Origin: Sporosarcina thermotolerans
GTDB taxonomy: Bacteria; Bacillota; Bacilli; Bacillales_A; Planococcaceae
Length of the DNA: 64,000 nucleotides
Reading direction: 5' to 3'
NCBI RefSeq assembly: GCF_030067815.1
Contig: NZ_CP125968.1
Span: 1,604,001 to 1,668,000 of the forward strand
Shown: one piece after another, positions 18,003 through 28,208 of the stretch
Numbering within the stretch: the first letter of the stretch is position 1
Layout: each line of letters opens with the position of its first letter
Translations under genes and position numbers: made by a program
Notes under the pieces: model-generated
Seen by the model: only the letters and a program-made list of their open reading frames with translations
What the model was told of the DNA's origin: nothing
Database searches by the model: none

Positions 18003-18266
18003 ATGGCAGAATTAATTGGTAGTTTGCTTGAAGGAATTGTAATGTCAATTCCAACTAAGAAAAATAGAACAGTTATCAAGAAATTTAAGATACTACGTAA
18101 AGAGTCATGGTTCAAGGAGAAGTACAATAGTGCTTTAATCCGGCTGAATTATTCAGTAAGGAACCTTGTGGAACAAACGGATATTGAGAAAGTAGTAAAC
18201 AACCCGGAAGAAACAAAAAAGTTCCAAATTGAGCTTGAGAAGATAGTAAAGAAGGAAAATCTTTGA
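18003..18266 (+). CDS. Hypothetical 87-residue basic protein
   Basis: Starts at ATG 18003 behind AGAGGGGAAAAGTAA. Lys/Glu-rich and mostly helical (KKNRTVIKKFKILRKESWFKEKYNSA), with no Cys, signal peptide or clear membrane segment, though the first 15 residues are mildly hydrophobic. A TTGTTACAATAAAG stretch upstream could hold a promoter. It is followed by an AATCCATCC-family terminator. No family recognised. Confidence 0.5.
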   Translation: MAELIGSLLEGIVMSIPTKKNRTVIKKFKILRKESWFKEKYNSALIRLNYSVRNLVEQTDIEKVVNNPEETKKFQIELEKIVKKENL

Positions 18267-18310
18267 TTCTTAGTCCCAACATTAATCGTTGTCAACTTTA
18301 CGTTCATACC

Positions 18311-18357
18311 TAAAAATCCATCCTTGAGTCAGAGCTCAGTTAGGATGGATTTTTTTC
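18311..18357. terminator. AATCCATCC-family hairpin
   Basis: TAAAAATCCATCCTTGAGT, loop CAG, AGCTCAGTTAGGATGGATTTTTTT. It lies between convergent genes (87-residue protein and pyrophosphohydrolase) and can serve both. Confidence 0.8.
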
Positions 18358-18688
18358 AAACGTATTCATCTTCTACTTCCACCAAAAAGATCCGTTCCTC
18401 AAAACCACCGCGTCTAACTGCTTTCTCCGCACGAACTGCTTCCAGTTCTTCCACCGTCACGCCGTGAAACTTCGCCGCCGAGTGAATCAATTCCAACAAA
18501 TCAGCCAATTCTTCAACAGCGTCATCAGATGTCATAGCTCCTTCGTATTCCGCTAATTCCTCATGCATTTTTTTGTTCACTTCTGTAATATACTGCGGGT
18601 CGTCCAATCTATAAGTGACACATGTTTTACCATCTAATGCTATTACATTTGGAATCAAGTCACGTACAAGTTTGTTGTAGACAGGCAT
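18356..18688 (-). CDS. MazG-like nucleoside triphosphate pyrophosphohydrolase
   Basis: 110 residues of the small all-alpha NTP-PPase superfamily. The N-terminus YNKLVRDLIP is the signature of this Bacillus/phage subgroup. The Mg-binding glutamates lie in KKMHEELAEYEGA and DDAVEELADLLELIHS. Such enzymes hydrolyse non-canonical NTPs to NMP and PPi as cytosolic house-cleaning. It starts at ATG 18688 after AAAGGAG. It is monocistronic and convergent with the gene at 18003. Confidence 0.8.
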   Translation of the reverse strand: MPVYNKLVRDLIPNVIALDGKTCVTYRLDDPQYITEVNKKMHEELAEYEGAMTSDDAVEELADLLELIHSAAKFHGVTVEELEAVRAEKAVRRGGFEERIFLVEVEDEYV

Positions 18689-18955
18689 GGGGGGGTTCTC
18701 CTTTAACTAACAATTTTATTTATTTTAGCATACGGGTTGGGGCAGCGAATGGATAAATAGTAATCTTTCTAAAATAAAGGAACCTTTTTTATGTTGTGTG
18801 ATATTATTGTAATAGTTGAAAAATAGATACATTGACGTAACTGCCTACAACGTAGTGCTTCAAAATTAAAGGATAGGTTTATTAAAGAACCTTATGGGGA
18901 CATTACAAGTTTTAGAATTGCAATTGAAATAAACTTCAGAAGGGTGAAGTCCTGT

Positions 18956-19432
18956 ATGATAACACTTAGAAAAATTACGTTGGAAAACCGTCGTGCTGTG
19001 TTTAATCTAGAAGTTTCAGAAGAACAACGCCGCTTCGTTGCGTCCAATCTTTCAAGCGTGGCTTCCTGTTATGTCCTCGCACTCAATGGGGGACATCCAT
19101 TTCCGTTCGCCATTTACGCGGATGAGCAGCCGGTCGGTTTTGTTATGATAACTTATGGAATCACCGGATATGAACTCCCGTCAATTGCAGATGACAGCTA
19201 TTGCATCTTACGATTGATGATTGACAAGCAATATCAGAAGCAGGGCTACGGTAGGGAAGCTATGAAAAAAATCTTGGAATTTATCCGTACCTTTCCTGCT
19301 GGGCCTGCAAGTTACTGCTGGATCCCATATGGGTTTGATAACTTCGCCGCCAAGCAGTTTTATGAAAGCTTTGGCTTCCGTGACAACGGCGAAATCTGCG
19401 ACAACGAGCCAATAACCGTATTGCGCCTCTGA
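18956..19432 (+). CDS. GNAT acetyltransferase (BltD/spermidine acetyltransferase-like)
   Basis: 158 residues from ATG 18956 (MITLRKITLENRRAVFNL), with GGTGAAG six bases upstream; the frame can extend to GTG 18944. LMIDKQYQKQGYGREAMKK is the acetyl-CoA loop and NFAAKQFYESFGFRDNGEI the C-terminal GNAT strand. The beginning and length fit the BltD/PaiA-like spermine/spermidine N-acetyltransferase group. The acceptor is not proven. No operon partner is evident; a histidine phosphatase gene starts 80 bp later on the same strand. Confidence 0.75.
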   Translation: MITLRKITLENRRAVFNLEVSEEQRRFVASNLSSVASCYVLALNGGHPFPFAIYADEQPVGFVMITYGITGYELPSIADDSYCILRLMIDKQYQKQGYGREAMKKILEFIRTFPAGPASYCWIPYGFDNFAAKQFYESFGFRDNGEICDNEPITVLRL

Positions 19433-19513
19433 TGTAGGTGAGCCGTTAAGTATATTAAATGGAAACTGGCTTCCATAAAAGGCGTGATAAATGATTTATA
19501 GGGGGAAATGGGA

Positions 19514-20142
19514 ATGAGCGAGATAATCTTGATTCAGCATTGCCAATCGGAGCATCATGTAAATAATATGTCAGGTGGTTGGACAGATACTCCTTTAACT
19601 GAATTGGGGAGAAAACAAGCAGAAATGATTGGGAAGAAATTAAAAGAAGTGGTCGATAAAAACGATTTTAACCTGTATTCATCTGACTTATTGAGAGCCT
19701 CTCAAACCGCGGAGATAGTCGGATCGCAGTTAGGGGAGAGGTCATTCATGATCAAGGACTTCGAGAAATAAATACAGGTGTCGCAGCAGGTAAAACTAAG
19801 GATTGGGCAAGAGCGAATAAAAACCCGCGAACGAAGAGTGGTTTTGATTTAGATTATCGCGAGTTTCAAGACGGCGAGAGCTGGCGAGAGTTTTATACCA
19901 GAGTTTGCGCTTGCATGGATAGGATATATGAGTCGGAAAAGGATAAAAACCTCGTGATTGTCACGCATGGGGGAACTTTAGGATACATACTTGCTTGGTG
20001 GATGAAATTCGAACCAGAAATGATTGTGAATGCATATTTCTCCTCGTCTGTAGGTGGTATTACTGTTCTGAGTCAAAATAGTTATCAGCAAAACGTTGTG
20101 AATAAATTTAATGATACTTCTCATTTTGACTTGTTTAGCTGA
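19514..20142 (+). CDS. Histidine phosphatase superfamily protein with QHC motif (frameshifted)
   Basis: 209 residues after correction. The N-terminal signature reads LIQHCQSEHHVN instead of the classic RHGxS, keeping the catalytic His but replacing Arg and Gly. GGWTDTPLTELGRKQA and the second-half VTHGGTLGYIL are normal for the family. The frame breaks near 19760: one base is missing in GACTTCGAG, and the corrected reading is DLREINTGVAAGK. Start ATG 19514 has GGGGGA about 6 bases upstream. It is probably a phosphatase on a small phosphometabolite; the substrate is unknown. Confidence 0.75.
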
Positions 20143-20239
20143 CAACCGGCATTCAGTTCGAAATGAATTTAGAAGGTCCGTTTATATTATTGGCGTTTTG
20201 CCATGAATTACAATACCGTTTAGGAAAGTAGGGAGATTG

Positions 20240-21141
20240 ATGAAAAAACTATCGGCAAAAAATAATACGATATTTGCGTTTTCCAAGAATAACAAACCAG
20301 CTCTTTTTATTGACAGCGGCGAAACGATTGAAGTTGAAACGTTGGATGCTTTATCCAATCAAATCCGCGGGAAGAAGATATGATTTCGGGAATTGATTGG
20401 AATCATATCAATCCGGCAACGGGTCCTATTTACGTGAATGAGGCAAGGAAAGGGGATACGCTGAAGGTTACGATTGAAAAGATCAATATTGACGACCAAG
20501 GAGTACTTCTTGCGGGGCCGGATCTCGGAATGTTGGGCGATGAGTTCACTGAAATGACGAAGAAAATTGTTCAAATCAAAGATGATCAAGTCGTTTTTAA
20601 TGATAAACTTTCATTTCCTATCACTAAAATGATTGGCGTAATTGGTGTTGCACCTGAACATGTAGACATTCCATGTGGTACGCCGGAATCGCATGGCGGG
20701 AATATGGATACGACCGTTATCAAAGAAGGATCCGTCTTATACTTACCGGTATTTGTCGATGGTGCGTTACTTGCCTTAGGTGATTTTCACGGAGCAATGG
20801 GAGATGGGGAAATTAGCGGCACGGGGGTCGAGATTGCTGGTTCGGCCGTTCTGAAAGTTGAGGTTGTGAAGGAACAAACGATTGAACATCCAATCGTTAA
20901 ATATGCAGAAGGACTTTCATTCATTGTTTCAAAAGAGATTTTGGACGAGGCTGTAAAAGAGTCAACGAAGCAGGCGGTCCATTTCCTTGAGCGCCACACG
21001 GATTTAAGCCTTGAAGAGGCAGCTATGCTGATGAGTGCTGTGGGACAGGCACAAATTAGTCAGGTGGTGGATCCGTTAATGACCGCAAGATTTTTAATCC
21101 CGCAATTCGTATTGGATGCTTATCATATTAAGGTGTTTTAA
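20240..21141 (+). CDS. Acetamidase/formamidase family protein (frameshifted)
   Basis: 300 residues after correction. The true start is ATG 20240 behind GGGAG. One G is missing near 20373 (CGCGGGAAG for CGCGGGGAAG), which separates the first 45 codons. Corrected, the N-terminal part runs NQIRGEEDMISGIDWNHINP. Family motifs include NPATGPIYVNEA, DIPCGTPESHGGNMDTTVI and LGDFHGAMGDGEISGTGVE. Members hydrolyse formamide or acetamide to ammonia and the acid in the cytosol. It is a lone gene with a strong terminator. Confidence 0.82.
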
Positions 21142-21159
21142 TTCCATAGAAATTTTTAA

Positions 21160-21206
21160 TCAAGCCCTGAAGTTTACGTATAGAAACTTCAGGGCTTGAT
21201 CTTTTA
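21160..21206 (+). terminator. Strong terminator after acetamidase
   Basis: Perfect 16-bp stem TCAAGCCCTGAAGTTT / AAACTTCAGGGCTTGA with an 8-nt loop, then TCTTTT. Confidence 0.85.
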
Positions 21207-21336
21207 TATGAAATATAACGCTATATTAAATGCTACCTTTACAAAGAATTTACAATTATTTTACTTCTCTCGGATAATAGAACTATTCACTTGAACTATA
21301 ATGATAGTAATGAACTATTGAATGGAGAGAATACTG

Positions 21337-23090
21337 TTGATCAGGTTAAAGGAAGAGCATTTGAGAGAATTGTTTAACCGTACCATTAAAAACGAGGACA
21401 TCCAAACAGTGTTCCAACCGATTATTTCTTTGAAGGACGGAGAACTATTAGGGTATGAAGCGCTTAGTCGGGGTCCCTCAAATACACCATTGCAAAATCC
21501 TGAGAAGTTATTTTCCTATGCAATGGAATATGATCAGCTTTGGGAATTGGAATTTCTATGCCGTGCGAAAGCATTGGAATCTGCCCATATGCTTCACTCG
21601 CAAGGCAAATTGTTCTTAAATGTAAATCCTAATATTATGAGTGACCCGAAGTTCAGACAAGGGTTTACAAGAGAATATTTAAGTCGTTATAAATTCGAAG
21701 CTAATAAAATCGTTTTCGAAATCACAGAGAAAGAAGCGGTTTCAAAGTTATTCCATTTTAAAAAAACTGTAGATCATTACAAAGAACAACTTTACCAAAT
21801 CGCAATCGATGATGTAGGTTCAGGGTATTCAGGCTTGAATATCATTACAGATATCCATCCCCACTTCATGAAACTGGATATGAAGTTAATAAGACAAATA
21901 GACAGCGATGCAATAAAACAGTCGCTTGTGAAGAGTTTATGTGAGTTTGCAGATCTTTCTCAAATAAGTATTATTGCAGAGGGAATTGAAACGAAAGAGG
22001 AATTATGCAAGTTAATCGATTTAGGTGTCGAATATGGACAAGGGTATTTCATTCAGAAGCCTAAATCTGTCCTTCTGCCGATAAGGGATGACTTAGTTGA
22101 AATCATTGTAGTGGAAAACAAGTGTAAACGGTATATATCATTGAATCGAAAAACGGATACATCTGTCGGCAATATTTCTACCCCTTTGCCAACTCTTGGT
22201 GTCACAACATTAGTTGACGAAGTAAAGTCAACGATGGATCAAGATAGTACATTACCAGGCTGTTGCATTGTTGATCAAAATCGATTGGTTGGTGTGATTA
22301 CCAGAAATCAATTGCATTATAAAATTAGTGGTACATATGGGTATAGTTTATACAATAAAAGGAAGATACATGAAATCATGGATACGAATTTCTTACAAGT
22401 GGATAGGAATACCCCAATTCATATGGTTGCTAAACTTGCAATGATGAGGGATTCGAACCGTCTTTATGATTTCATTACGATAACGAAAGATGGACAGTAT
22501 TATGGAATTGTAACAGTTAAGGAATTACTGGAAAAGTCGATGGAAATCGAAATTAATGTTGCAAAACATATGAATCCCTTAACTGAGTTGCCTGGAAATG
22601 TATTGATTGAACAACAGCTACAACTCTGTATTGATTCGACGGATCGTTACGGTATCCTCTATTTGGACCTCGATAATTTCAAACCGTACAATGATGTTTA
22701 CGGTTTTGAAAACGGTGATCAAGTGCTCATGCATCTTGCTCATCTATTGGAGGAAATCGTGTCCCCCACGATTTCATAGGACATATTGGAGGCGATGATT
22801 TTATTATTGTTGCATCGTCAGAAAAGTGTGTTCCGTATAGTGAACAAATTATTGAACAGTTCGATGCTACGATCACTCGCTTTTACACGCAGGATGATGT
22901 AGAGGTTGGATGGATTGGTTCTAAAAATCGACATGGAAAAGATGAATTGTTTCCTTTAATGACTATTTCAATCGCAGTTATTTTCAAAAGTCATTTTCAA
23001 TCTACATATGAGTTAGCGAAGGAAGGAAGTAAAGTAAAAAAGCAGTGCAAACAAATGGCGGGGAGTAATTATTTGATATCAAAAGAATAG
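21337..23090 (+). CDS. EAL-CBS-GGDEF cyclic-di-GMP signalling protein (frameshifted)
   Basis: 584 residues after correction. The EAL domain at ~10-255 has GYEALSRGP, KIVFEITEKEAV, IDDVGSGYSGL and a C-terminal GYFIQKP. It is followed by a pair of CBS domains (~270-410) and a GGDEF domain reading GGDDF. The GGDEF half sits in a second frame because one C is missing near 22765 (TCCCCCAC for TCCCCCCAC). No signal or membrane segment is seen, so it is cytosolic. It may make and/or degrade c-di-GMP under nucleotide control through CBS. TTG 21337, spaced after GGAGAG, fits better than ATG 21322. Confidence 0.82.
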
Positions 23091-23224
23091 TTGGAGCGAT
23101 AAACTATTCCGCTCATTCACTATTGTTGTAAAGGTATCATTGAAAGCGTTCAAGGGAAATGAACTGACAATGGAATAATGAATAGTGTAGAATAGAGCAA
23201 ACGACCAAGAAGAGGATACACTAT

Positions 23225-24094
23225 ATGAATAAACCACAACAAAAAACAACAATCTTAAGGGTTCTTTTCAGAGGTGCAATGGTTATGATTGGTGCAATCA
23301 TTGCTGCTTACGGATTAGAATCTGTGCTCATCCCAAATAAAGTATCCGACGGAGGCGTAACAGGTCTTAGCATCGTTGGTTCGCAATTATTCGGTTTTCC
23401 ATTAGGAATTCTCATCGCGATTCTAAATATTCCTTTTGTCTTTTTAGGCTATAAACAGATTGGAAAAAGCTTTGCACTCTACTCTGTGTTGGGAATTGCA
23501 ACCCTCGCAGTCAGCACGAGCATGATGCACCACGTACCTACAATTATTCAAGGGGATACGCTATTAGTCACGGTAGTCGGTGGAATTATCCTCGGTCTCG
23601 GAATGGGGATAGCGCTGCGTAACGGGGGCGCACTTGACGGTATTGATATGTTAGCTGTCTTGATTTCGCGCAGAATGCCGTTTGGAACAAGCGACTTAAT
23701 CCTGTTTTTGAATGTTTTTGTTTTTGCCATTGTCTCGATTGTTTTCGGCCTTCAAGGGGCTTTCCTGTCCGCAATTGCTTACTATATTGCTACGAAAGTG
23801 ATCAGTATCGTTGAGGAAGGTTTGAGCGGTTCCAAAATGTATAAAATCATTACGAGCGAGCCGGAAGAAATGGTGGAAACCATACGTGACCGCCTTGGTC
23901 GTAGTTCGACTATAAGCATCGTTCAAGGTGCGTATTCCAGTGAACAGTTCAAGGAAATCACATGTATTATCAACCGATTGGAAGATAGTAAGATGAAAGA
24001 AATCATTCTCGAAATTGATCCGAAATCCTTCGTTACTGTTTATGAAGTCGCTGAAGTACGAGGAGGAAATTTCGGTAAACGTAATATCCATTAA
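23225..24094 (+). CDS. YitT family membrane protein
   Basis: 289 residues. Five or six membrane helices fill residues ~15-200: GAMVMIGAIIAAYGLESVLIPN, DGGVTGLSIVG, and GMGIALRNGGALDGIDMLAVLIS. They are followed by a soluble DUF2179 domain (KIITSEPEEMVETIRDRLGR ... AEVRGGNFGKR). This two-part design is the YitT/YpjC/YqfU family, integral membrane proteins of unknown function in Firmicutes. It starts at ATG 23225 after AAGAGGAT. The 23091-23224 gap before it holds an imperfect inverted repeat (ACTATTCCGCTCATTCACTATT and later CAATGGAATAATGAATAGT). Confidence 0.85.
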   Translation: MNKPQQKTTILRVLFRGAMVMIGAIIAAYGLESVLIPNKVSDGGVTGLSIVGSQLFGFPLGILIAILNIPFVFLGYKQIGKSFALYSVLGIATLAVSTSMMHHVPTIIQGDTLLVTVVGGIILGLGMGIALRNGGALDGIDMLAVLISRRMPFGTSDLILFLNVFVFAIVSIVFGLQGAFLSAIAYYIATKVISIVEEGLSGSKMYKIITSEPEEMVETIRDRLGRSSTISIVQGAYSSEQFKEITCIINRLEDSKMKEIILEIDPKSFVTVYEVAEVRGGNFGKRNIH

Positions 24095-24098
24095 TTTA

Positions 24099-24141
24099 AA
24101 AAGGGGCTAACCAAATAACTTTATTTGGTTAGCCCCTTTTT
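24099..24141. terminator. Bidirectional terminator after YitT gene
   Basis: AAAGGGGCTAACCAAATA, loop ACT, then TATTTGGTTAGCCCCTTTTT: a very stable perfect stem between the YitT gene and repeat array 3. Confidence 0.9.
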
Positions 24142-24207
24142 GGTGGTGGACGCGATGAACATACAAAAGTATTGAGTACACAGGTGAAAAGGATTGCCCA
24201 AGATTGA

Positions 24208-24662
24208 CTGACCTCCGTAGAAGGCACCGAAGTTCCCATAGAAGGGGCAGAGTTCCCATAGAACTGCGCTGACTTCCCATAGAAGGGGCAGGAGTTCCCG
24301 TAGAAGGTGCAGGGGTTCCCATAGAACTGCGCTGACTTCCCATAGGAGAGGCAAGAGTTCCCATAGAACCGCGCCAACTTCCCATAGAGGTGCTGGAGTT
24401 CCCATAGAACTGCGCTGACTTCCCATAGAATGGGCAGGAGTTCCCATAGAACCGCGCTGACTTCTCATAGGAGAGGCAAGAGTTCCCATAGAACCGCGCC
24501 AACCTCCCATAGAAGGTGCAAGAGTTCCCATAGAACCGCGCCAACCTCCATAGAAGGTGCAAGAGTTCCCATAGAACTGCGTTGACTTCCCATAGAACCG
24601 CGTTGACTTCCCATAGAAGGTGCCGGAGTTCCCTTAGAACCGCGCCGACTTCCCATAGAAAG
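24208..24662. repeat. 21-bp tandem repeat array 3 (inverse TTCTATGGGAA core)
   Basis: About 21 units of a 21-bp repeat, consensus TTCCCATAGAACCGCGCCAAC with a variable second half, so the core is the reverse complement of array 2. A 42-bp alternation (GCGCTGAC / AGGGGCAGG types) is visible. One unit lacks a base (CCTCCATAGAA at ~24545). It fills the gene-free region 24142-24771 before the large SLH protein gene. Long minus-strand frames through it have no ribosome site. Confidence 0.88.
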
Positions 24663-24771
24663 AGTCCTCTAATACTTACGATACATTCCATAAAGATAGA
24701 GAAAACCTCCCGAAACTTTTACTTCCTGCCGTCGTCTAATCTGTGAATTGAACAAATGAGGAGGTAACTGT

Positions 24772-27700
24772 TTGGTCAGTAACCATAAAAATTTTAAACT
24801 GTTGACGTCAGCGGCTGTGGTGACGAGTGCTATTGTTGCACCTGTTGTCGTTTCTGCTGCACCGACGTCGTTTAAGGATGTCCCAACAAATCATGTCGCT
24901 TATGAGTCTATTATGTATCTATCAGGAAAAGGTATTATTCACGGGTTTGATGATGGGACGTTCAGACCTTCGGCAATGGTGACCCGCGGCCAGGCCGCGA
25001 AGATTTTGGCGACTTCATTGGACTTGGATCTAAAGAATGTGAAGAATCCGCGTTTCCATGACGTCCCGACAACGCACGGATTTTACAAGTACGTTGCGGC
25101 ACTTCACGAGGCAGGCGTCATTGATGGGTACTCGAATGGTAATTTCGGGGTGAATGACCCGTTGACCCGTGGACAGATGGCGAAGATCTTGGCTATTGCA
25201 TATGGGTTTGAAAAGCAACCACTACGTACAGCGAAATTCTCTGATGTCTCTGCAAATGCCTATTACGCTGTTTATTTACAGTCCTTAATTGACAATAAAA
25301 TCACGTTCGGAATCACGCCGACCCGATTTGCACCAAACCAAAATGTAGATCGCGGGCAAATGGCGATGTTTGTACACCGAAGCGAATTGGCCAAGAAGCG
25401 GACGGAAACTGTGAATGCGACGATTTCAACGTTCAATGGGTATACGCTGCAAACGGATAAGGGCTATTACGACATTCCAACAACTTTACGCAACTTCTTT
25501 TCATCCCAAAACTCCAATGCCTTAAAAAACGCAAAAGTTACTTTTGAGCATGATAAAGGTACCATCACGTCCATCACAACAATTGAACTCAGGAACTCAG
25601 GAACTTCATCTAACATGATCACATTGTACGGAAACACTGCAACCTTGGATGGCAATCTGATTATCAATGCCGATTACCTCAATGTCAGGGATTTGATTGT
25701 TAATAAAAACGTCAGCTTCAATTCCGGAACGCAAAATTATTTCACTGGAGATTCATTGTACATTAAAGGCTCCACGACATTTAACGACTACACCACACCC
25801 ACTAATCGCACTCTAAACTTCACTTTCAATAACTCCACTTTGAATACAGTACTGCTATCCAAATCCAACACGAACTTCATACTCTCGAACAGATCATTCG
25901 CACAATCCTTCACAATGAAGGCAAATGGTACGCTCAGAACAAATGATACTGCTCGGGTCAATGAGGTTTCAGTAGAAGGCTCAGTATCAGAAGCGGCAAT
26001 CTACTCAAATGTCCCTAAGGTTTCAGTCGCAACGACAAGGGACGTGACATTGAATGGAGCAGGCATGTTTACAAGTGTCAACATCCTGACAAACCGCCTT
26101 GTGACAATTAATGCATCAGGTACCATCTCGGTGTTAGACATTCCACGAGACGGCTATGTGAACGTAGGCACGCAAACTTGGGTGTCCAATGTCCTCATTC
26201 CTTGGAACACATCTATTAGAAATGTCATCCGTAACTATGATTCAGCAATGTACCGAATAGAACGAATTAACGGGGTCTTAAATCCGGATCGCACGCCTCC
26301 TTATGTGCCGCCAGTCGTCTATGACATTACGATTCGAACCGCAACTATGGACGGCAATGGATTCATCTCCATGACATTTGACCAAAACCCTACGAAGTAT
26401 AAGATGACAACGAAAACTCCGATGTACGACGGGGACGTCAAGACAAACCAAACACTCGAACTGACAAATCTGTCGATCAATAACGGCACCTACACGAACG
26501 GTCAAGCGGGGACTTTCTCATGGAGTGAAGGAAGGAACAACTATTCCACCGCCTACTCGACAGTCACTTCGAGCGGCAACTACAAGACGGTTACATTCTA
26601 TGAAGATATCCGCTTAAAGAACAAAGTATTTGAAATCACTTACCGAGTCAGTAGCTTGGGCTTGGAAGTAGATACTGATTTCACTGACGATACATTAACT
26701 TTCTTGAACAACTCGACATTGTCAGTGTCAGGAGCTAAGGGAACGTATACATCCATTGCGGGGTCGAAGATTTCCGTTCCTACAGGCAACGTGACGAATG
26801 AAACCGAATTACAGAGAGCAATCTCTTTGAAGGTACCAGAAATATTGATTAGTAGAGATATCACGATCACGAAATCCGTGAATATAAACTATCCAAATGT
26901 AAAGATTCAAGCGATCAATGGAGCGACGATTAAAGTTGCCGATGGATTTAGATACAAAGCTGAAGAAGCTGCGATTACATTTGATGAAAATGCTAAGAAT
27001 GCAAAATTGCAGAATGTGAAGTTGGTCGGACATTCCGGTACACGAGGTCATGGAGTTCTTGTCAATTCGGATTCTGTTACGTTTGAGAATACCGAAGTTA
27101 CGGACTTCGCAGGCTACAATATCGTAACAGACAATTCGTCTCTCGTTACGTTGAATAAAGTGAAATTAGCCAATTCGACTAAAGGCGGCTTGCAAGTATA
27201 TACATCTAAAACTTCCTCCCCGACAACCGTTAATTTAACAAACGTTGACACAGTGAATAATCAACTTGGCGGCATACATCTCATTGCGGATCGGGTTAAT
27301 AGCAAAATTATTATTAATGGTAAAAGTAATCAGCATAATGATCAATTTAAAGGTGTACCAGCCCCTGCATTTTGGACCGAGGGGAAAGGGAACTTTGATT
27401 TCAAACTTTCCGATTTTAATCTATATACGAAAATACAAAACAGCTATTACCACATTGACAATGACCTGGAGCTAACTTACGCCTTCACGGAACTTAGTAA
27501 AACAATAACAGATAAGTATACTCCAAAGATGAACATAGCCAATAACTTCACAACGAATAAACCATTCCATTTGAATGCTGCCGTCTCCATTAACGGGAAT
27601 GGGAAAACGATCACCCTTAACTCAAAAGGGGACCCGAAAAAGAATGCTGAAGGACTTTTGATCAGCTCAACTGTAGTCATTGACAACCTGAACTTCACCG

Positions 27701-28155
27701 CAGGAAAAGACATGAACGATCACCTAATCGAAGTGAACGGAAACGGAGCTTCATTGGCACTATCAAACTCAACACTCACAGACTCCACCTTAGCCGCAAT
27801 CTATGTAGGGAATCCCGTTAAAAAAGAAACAAAAGAAAAACTGATCCTCGATGGAAATATTGCCTTTACTAACAATGTATTGGGTGGAGTCGGAGCAACG
27901 AACGGAGTAACGATTCACGCAAAAGAAGCAAAAATAACGTACACTTCTTCCAAACAGACCAACAATATTATCTATAAAAAGCCAAATCAAAGAGATAGCA
28001 TCAAAGTCGATCCAATGTTCTGGGCAGACACCCTTGACGTCCGAGTCGAACTGCCAAGAGGATTCAATGAATATAAGATATTCAGAGATAAAAATAATAA
28101 CAAAATCCTATCCAACGATAGAAACCCTGCAACAGAAGTTATCTATAGTAAATAA
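24772..28155 (+). CDS. S-layer-homology protein with beta-helix repeats
   Basis: 1127 residues, starting at TTG 24772 behind GAGGAGGT. A signal peptide (residues 1-29, ending VVVSAAP) is followed by three SLH domains (~30-210), each with an FKDV/FHDV start and a GxFxP..TRGQxAK ending. These bind pyruvylated secondary cell-wall polymer. The rest is a long Asn/Thr/Ser-rich extracellular region with an Ig-like segment near 500-640 and right-handed beta-helix-type repeats (~680-1090: DSVTFENTEVTDFAGYN, NGASLALSNSTL). No catalytic motif was identified. It could be a structural, adhesive or polysaccharide-binding surface protein. It is followed by a terminator and an SLH glucosaminidase gene. Confidence 0.85.
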   Translation: MVSNHKNFKLLTSAAVVTSAIVAPVVVSAAPTSFKDVPTNHVAYESIMYLSGKGIIHGFDDGTFRPSAMVTRGQAAKILATSLDLDLKNVKNPRFHDVPTTHGFYKYVAALHEAGVIDGYSNGNFGVNDPLTRGQMAKILAIAYGFEKQPLRTAKFSDVSANAYYAVYLQSLIDNKITFGITPTRFAPNQNVDRGQMAMFVHRSELAKKRTETVNATISTFNGYTLQTDKGYYDIPTTLRNFFSSQNSNALKNAKVTFEHDKGTITSITTIELRNSGTSSNMITLYGNTATLDGNLIINADYLNVRDLIVNKNVSFNSGTQNYFTGDSLYIKGSTTFNDYTTPTNRTLNFTFNNSTLNTVLLSKSNTNFILSNRSFAQSFTMKANGTLRTNDTARVNEVSVEGSVSEAAIYSNVPKVSVATTRDVTLNGAGMFTSVNILTNRLVTINASGTISVLDIPRDGYVNVGTQTWVSNVLIPWNTSIRNVIRNYDSAMYRIERINGVLNPDRTPPYVPPVVYDITIRTATMDGNGFISMTFDQNPTKYKMTTKTPMYDGDVKTNQTLELTNLSINNGTYTNGQAGTFSWSEGRNNYSTAYSTVTSSGNYKTVTFYEDIRLKNKVFEITYRVSSLGLEVDTDFTDDTLTFLNNSTLSVSGAKGTYTSIAGSKISVPTGNVTNETELQRAISLKVPEILISRDITITKSVNINYPNVKIQAINGATIKVADGFRYKAEEAAITFDENAKNAKLQNVKLVGHSGTRGHGVLVNSDSVTFENTEVTDFAGYNIVTDNSSLVTLNKVKLANSTKGGLQVYTSKTSSPTTVNLTNVDTVNNQLGGIHLIADRVNSKIIINGKSNQHNDQFKGVPAPAFWTEGKGNFDFKLSDFNLYTKIQNSYYHIDNDLELTYAFTELSKTITDKYTPKMNIANNFTTNKPFHLNAAVSINGNGKTITLNSKGDPKKNAEGLLISSTVVIDNLNFTAGKDMNDHLIEVNGNGASLALSNSTLTDSTLAAIYVGNPVKKETKEKLILDGNIAFTNNVLGGVGATNGVTIHAKEAKITYTSSKQTNNIIYKKPNQRDSIKVDPMFWADTLDVRVELPRGFNEYKIFRDKNNNKILSNDRNPATEVIYSK

Positions 28156-28158
28156 AAT

Positions 28159-28193
28159 AAGGCCTTCCCGTTTTCAGCGGGAAGGCCTTTTGT
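28159..28193. terminator. Terminator after SLH beta-helix gene
   Basis: AAGGCCTTCCCG, loop TTTTCA, GCGGGAAGGCCTTTTG: a perfect GC-rich stem right after the stop codon. Confidence 0.88.
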
Positions 28194-28208
28194 AATTGTA
28201 AAGGAATT

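Noticed and set aside
24107-24691. Minus-strand frames up to 194 codons through array 3
   Set aside because: Same reason: repeat-generated frames open in all three phases, with no ribosome site, running into a terminator.
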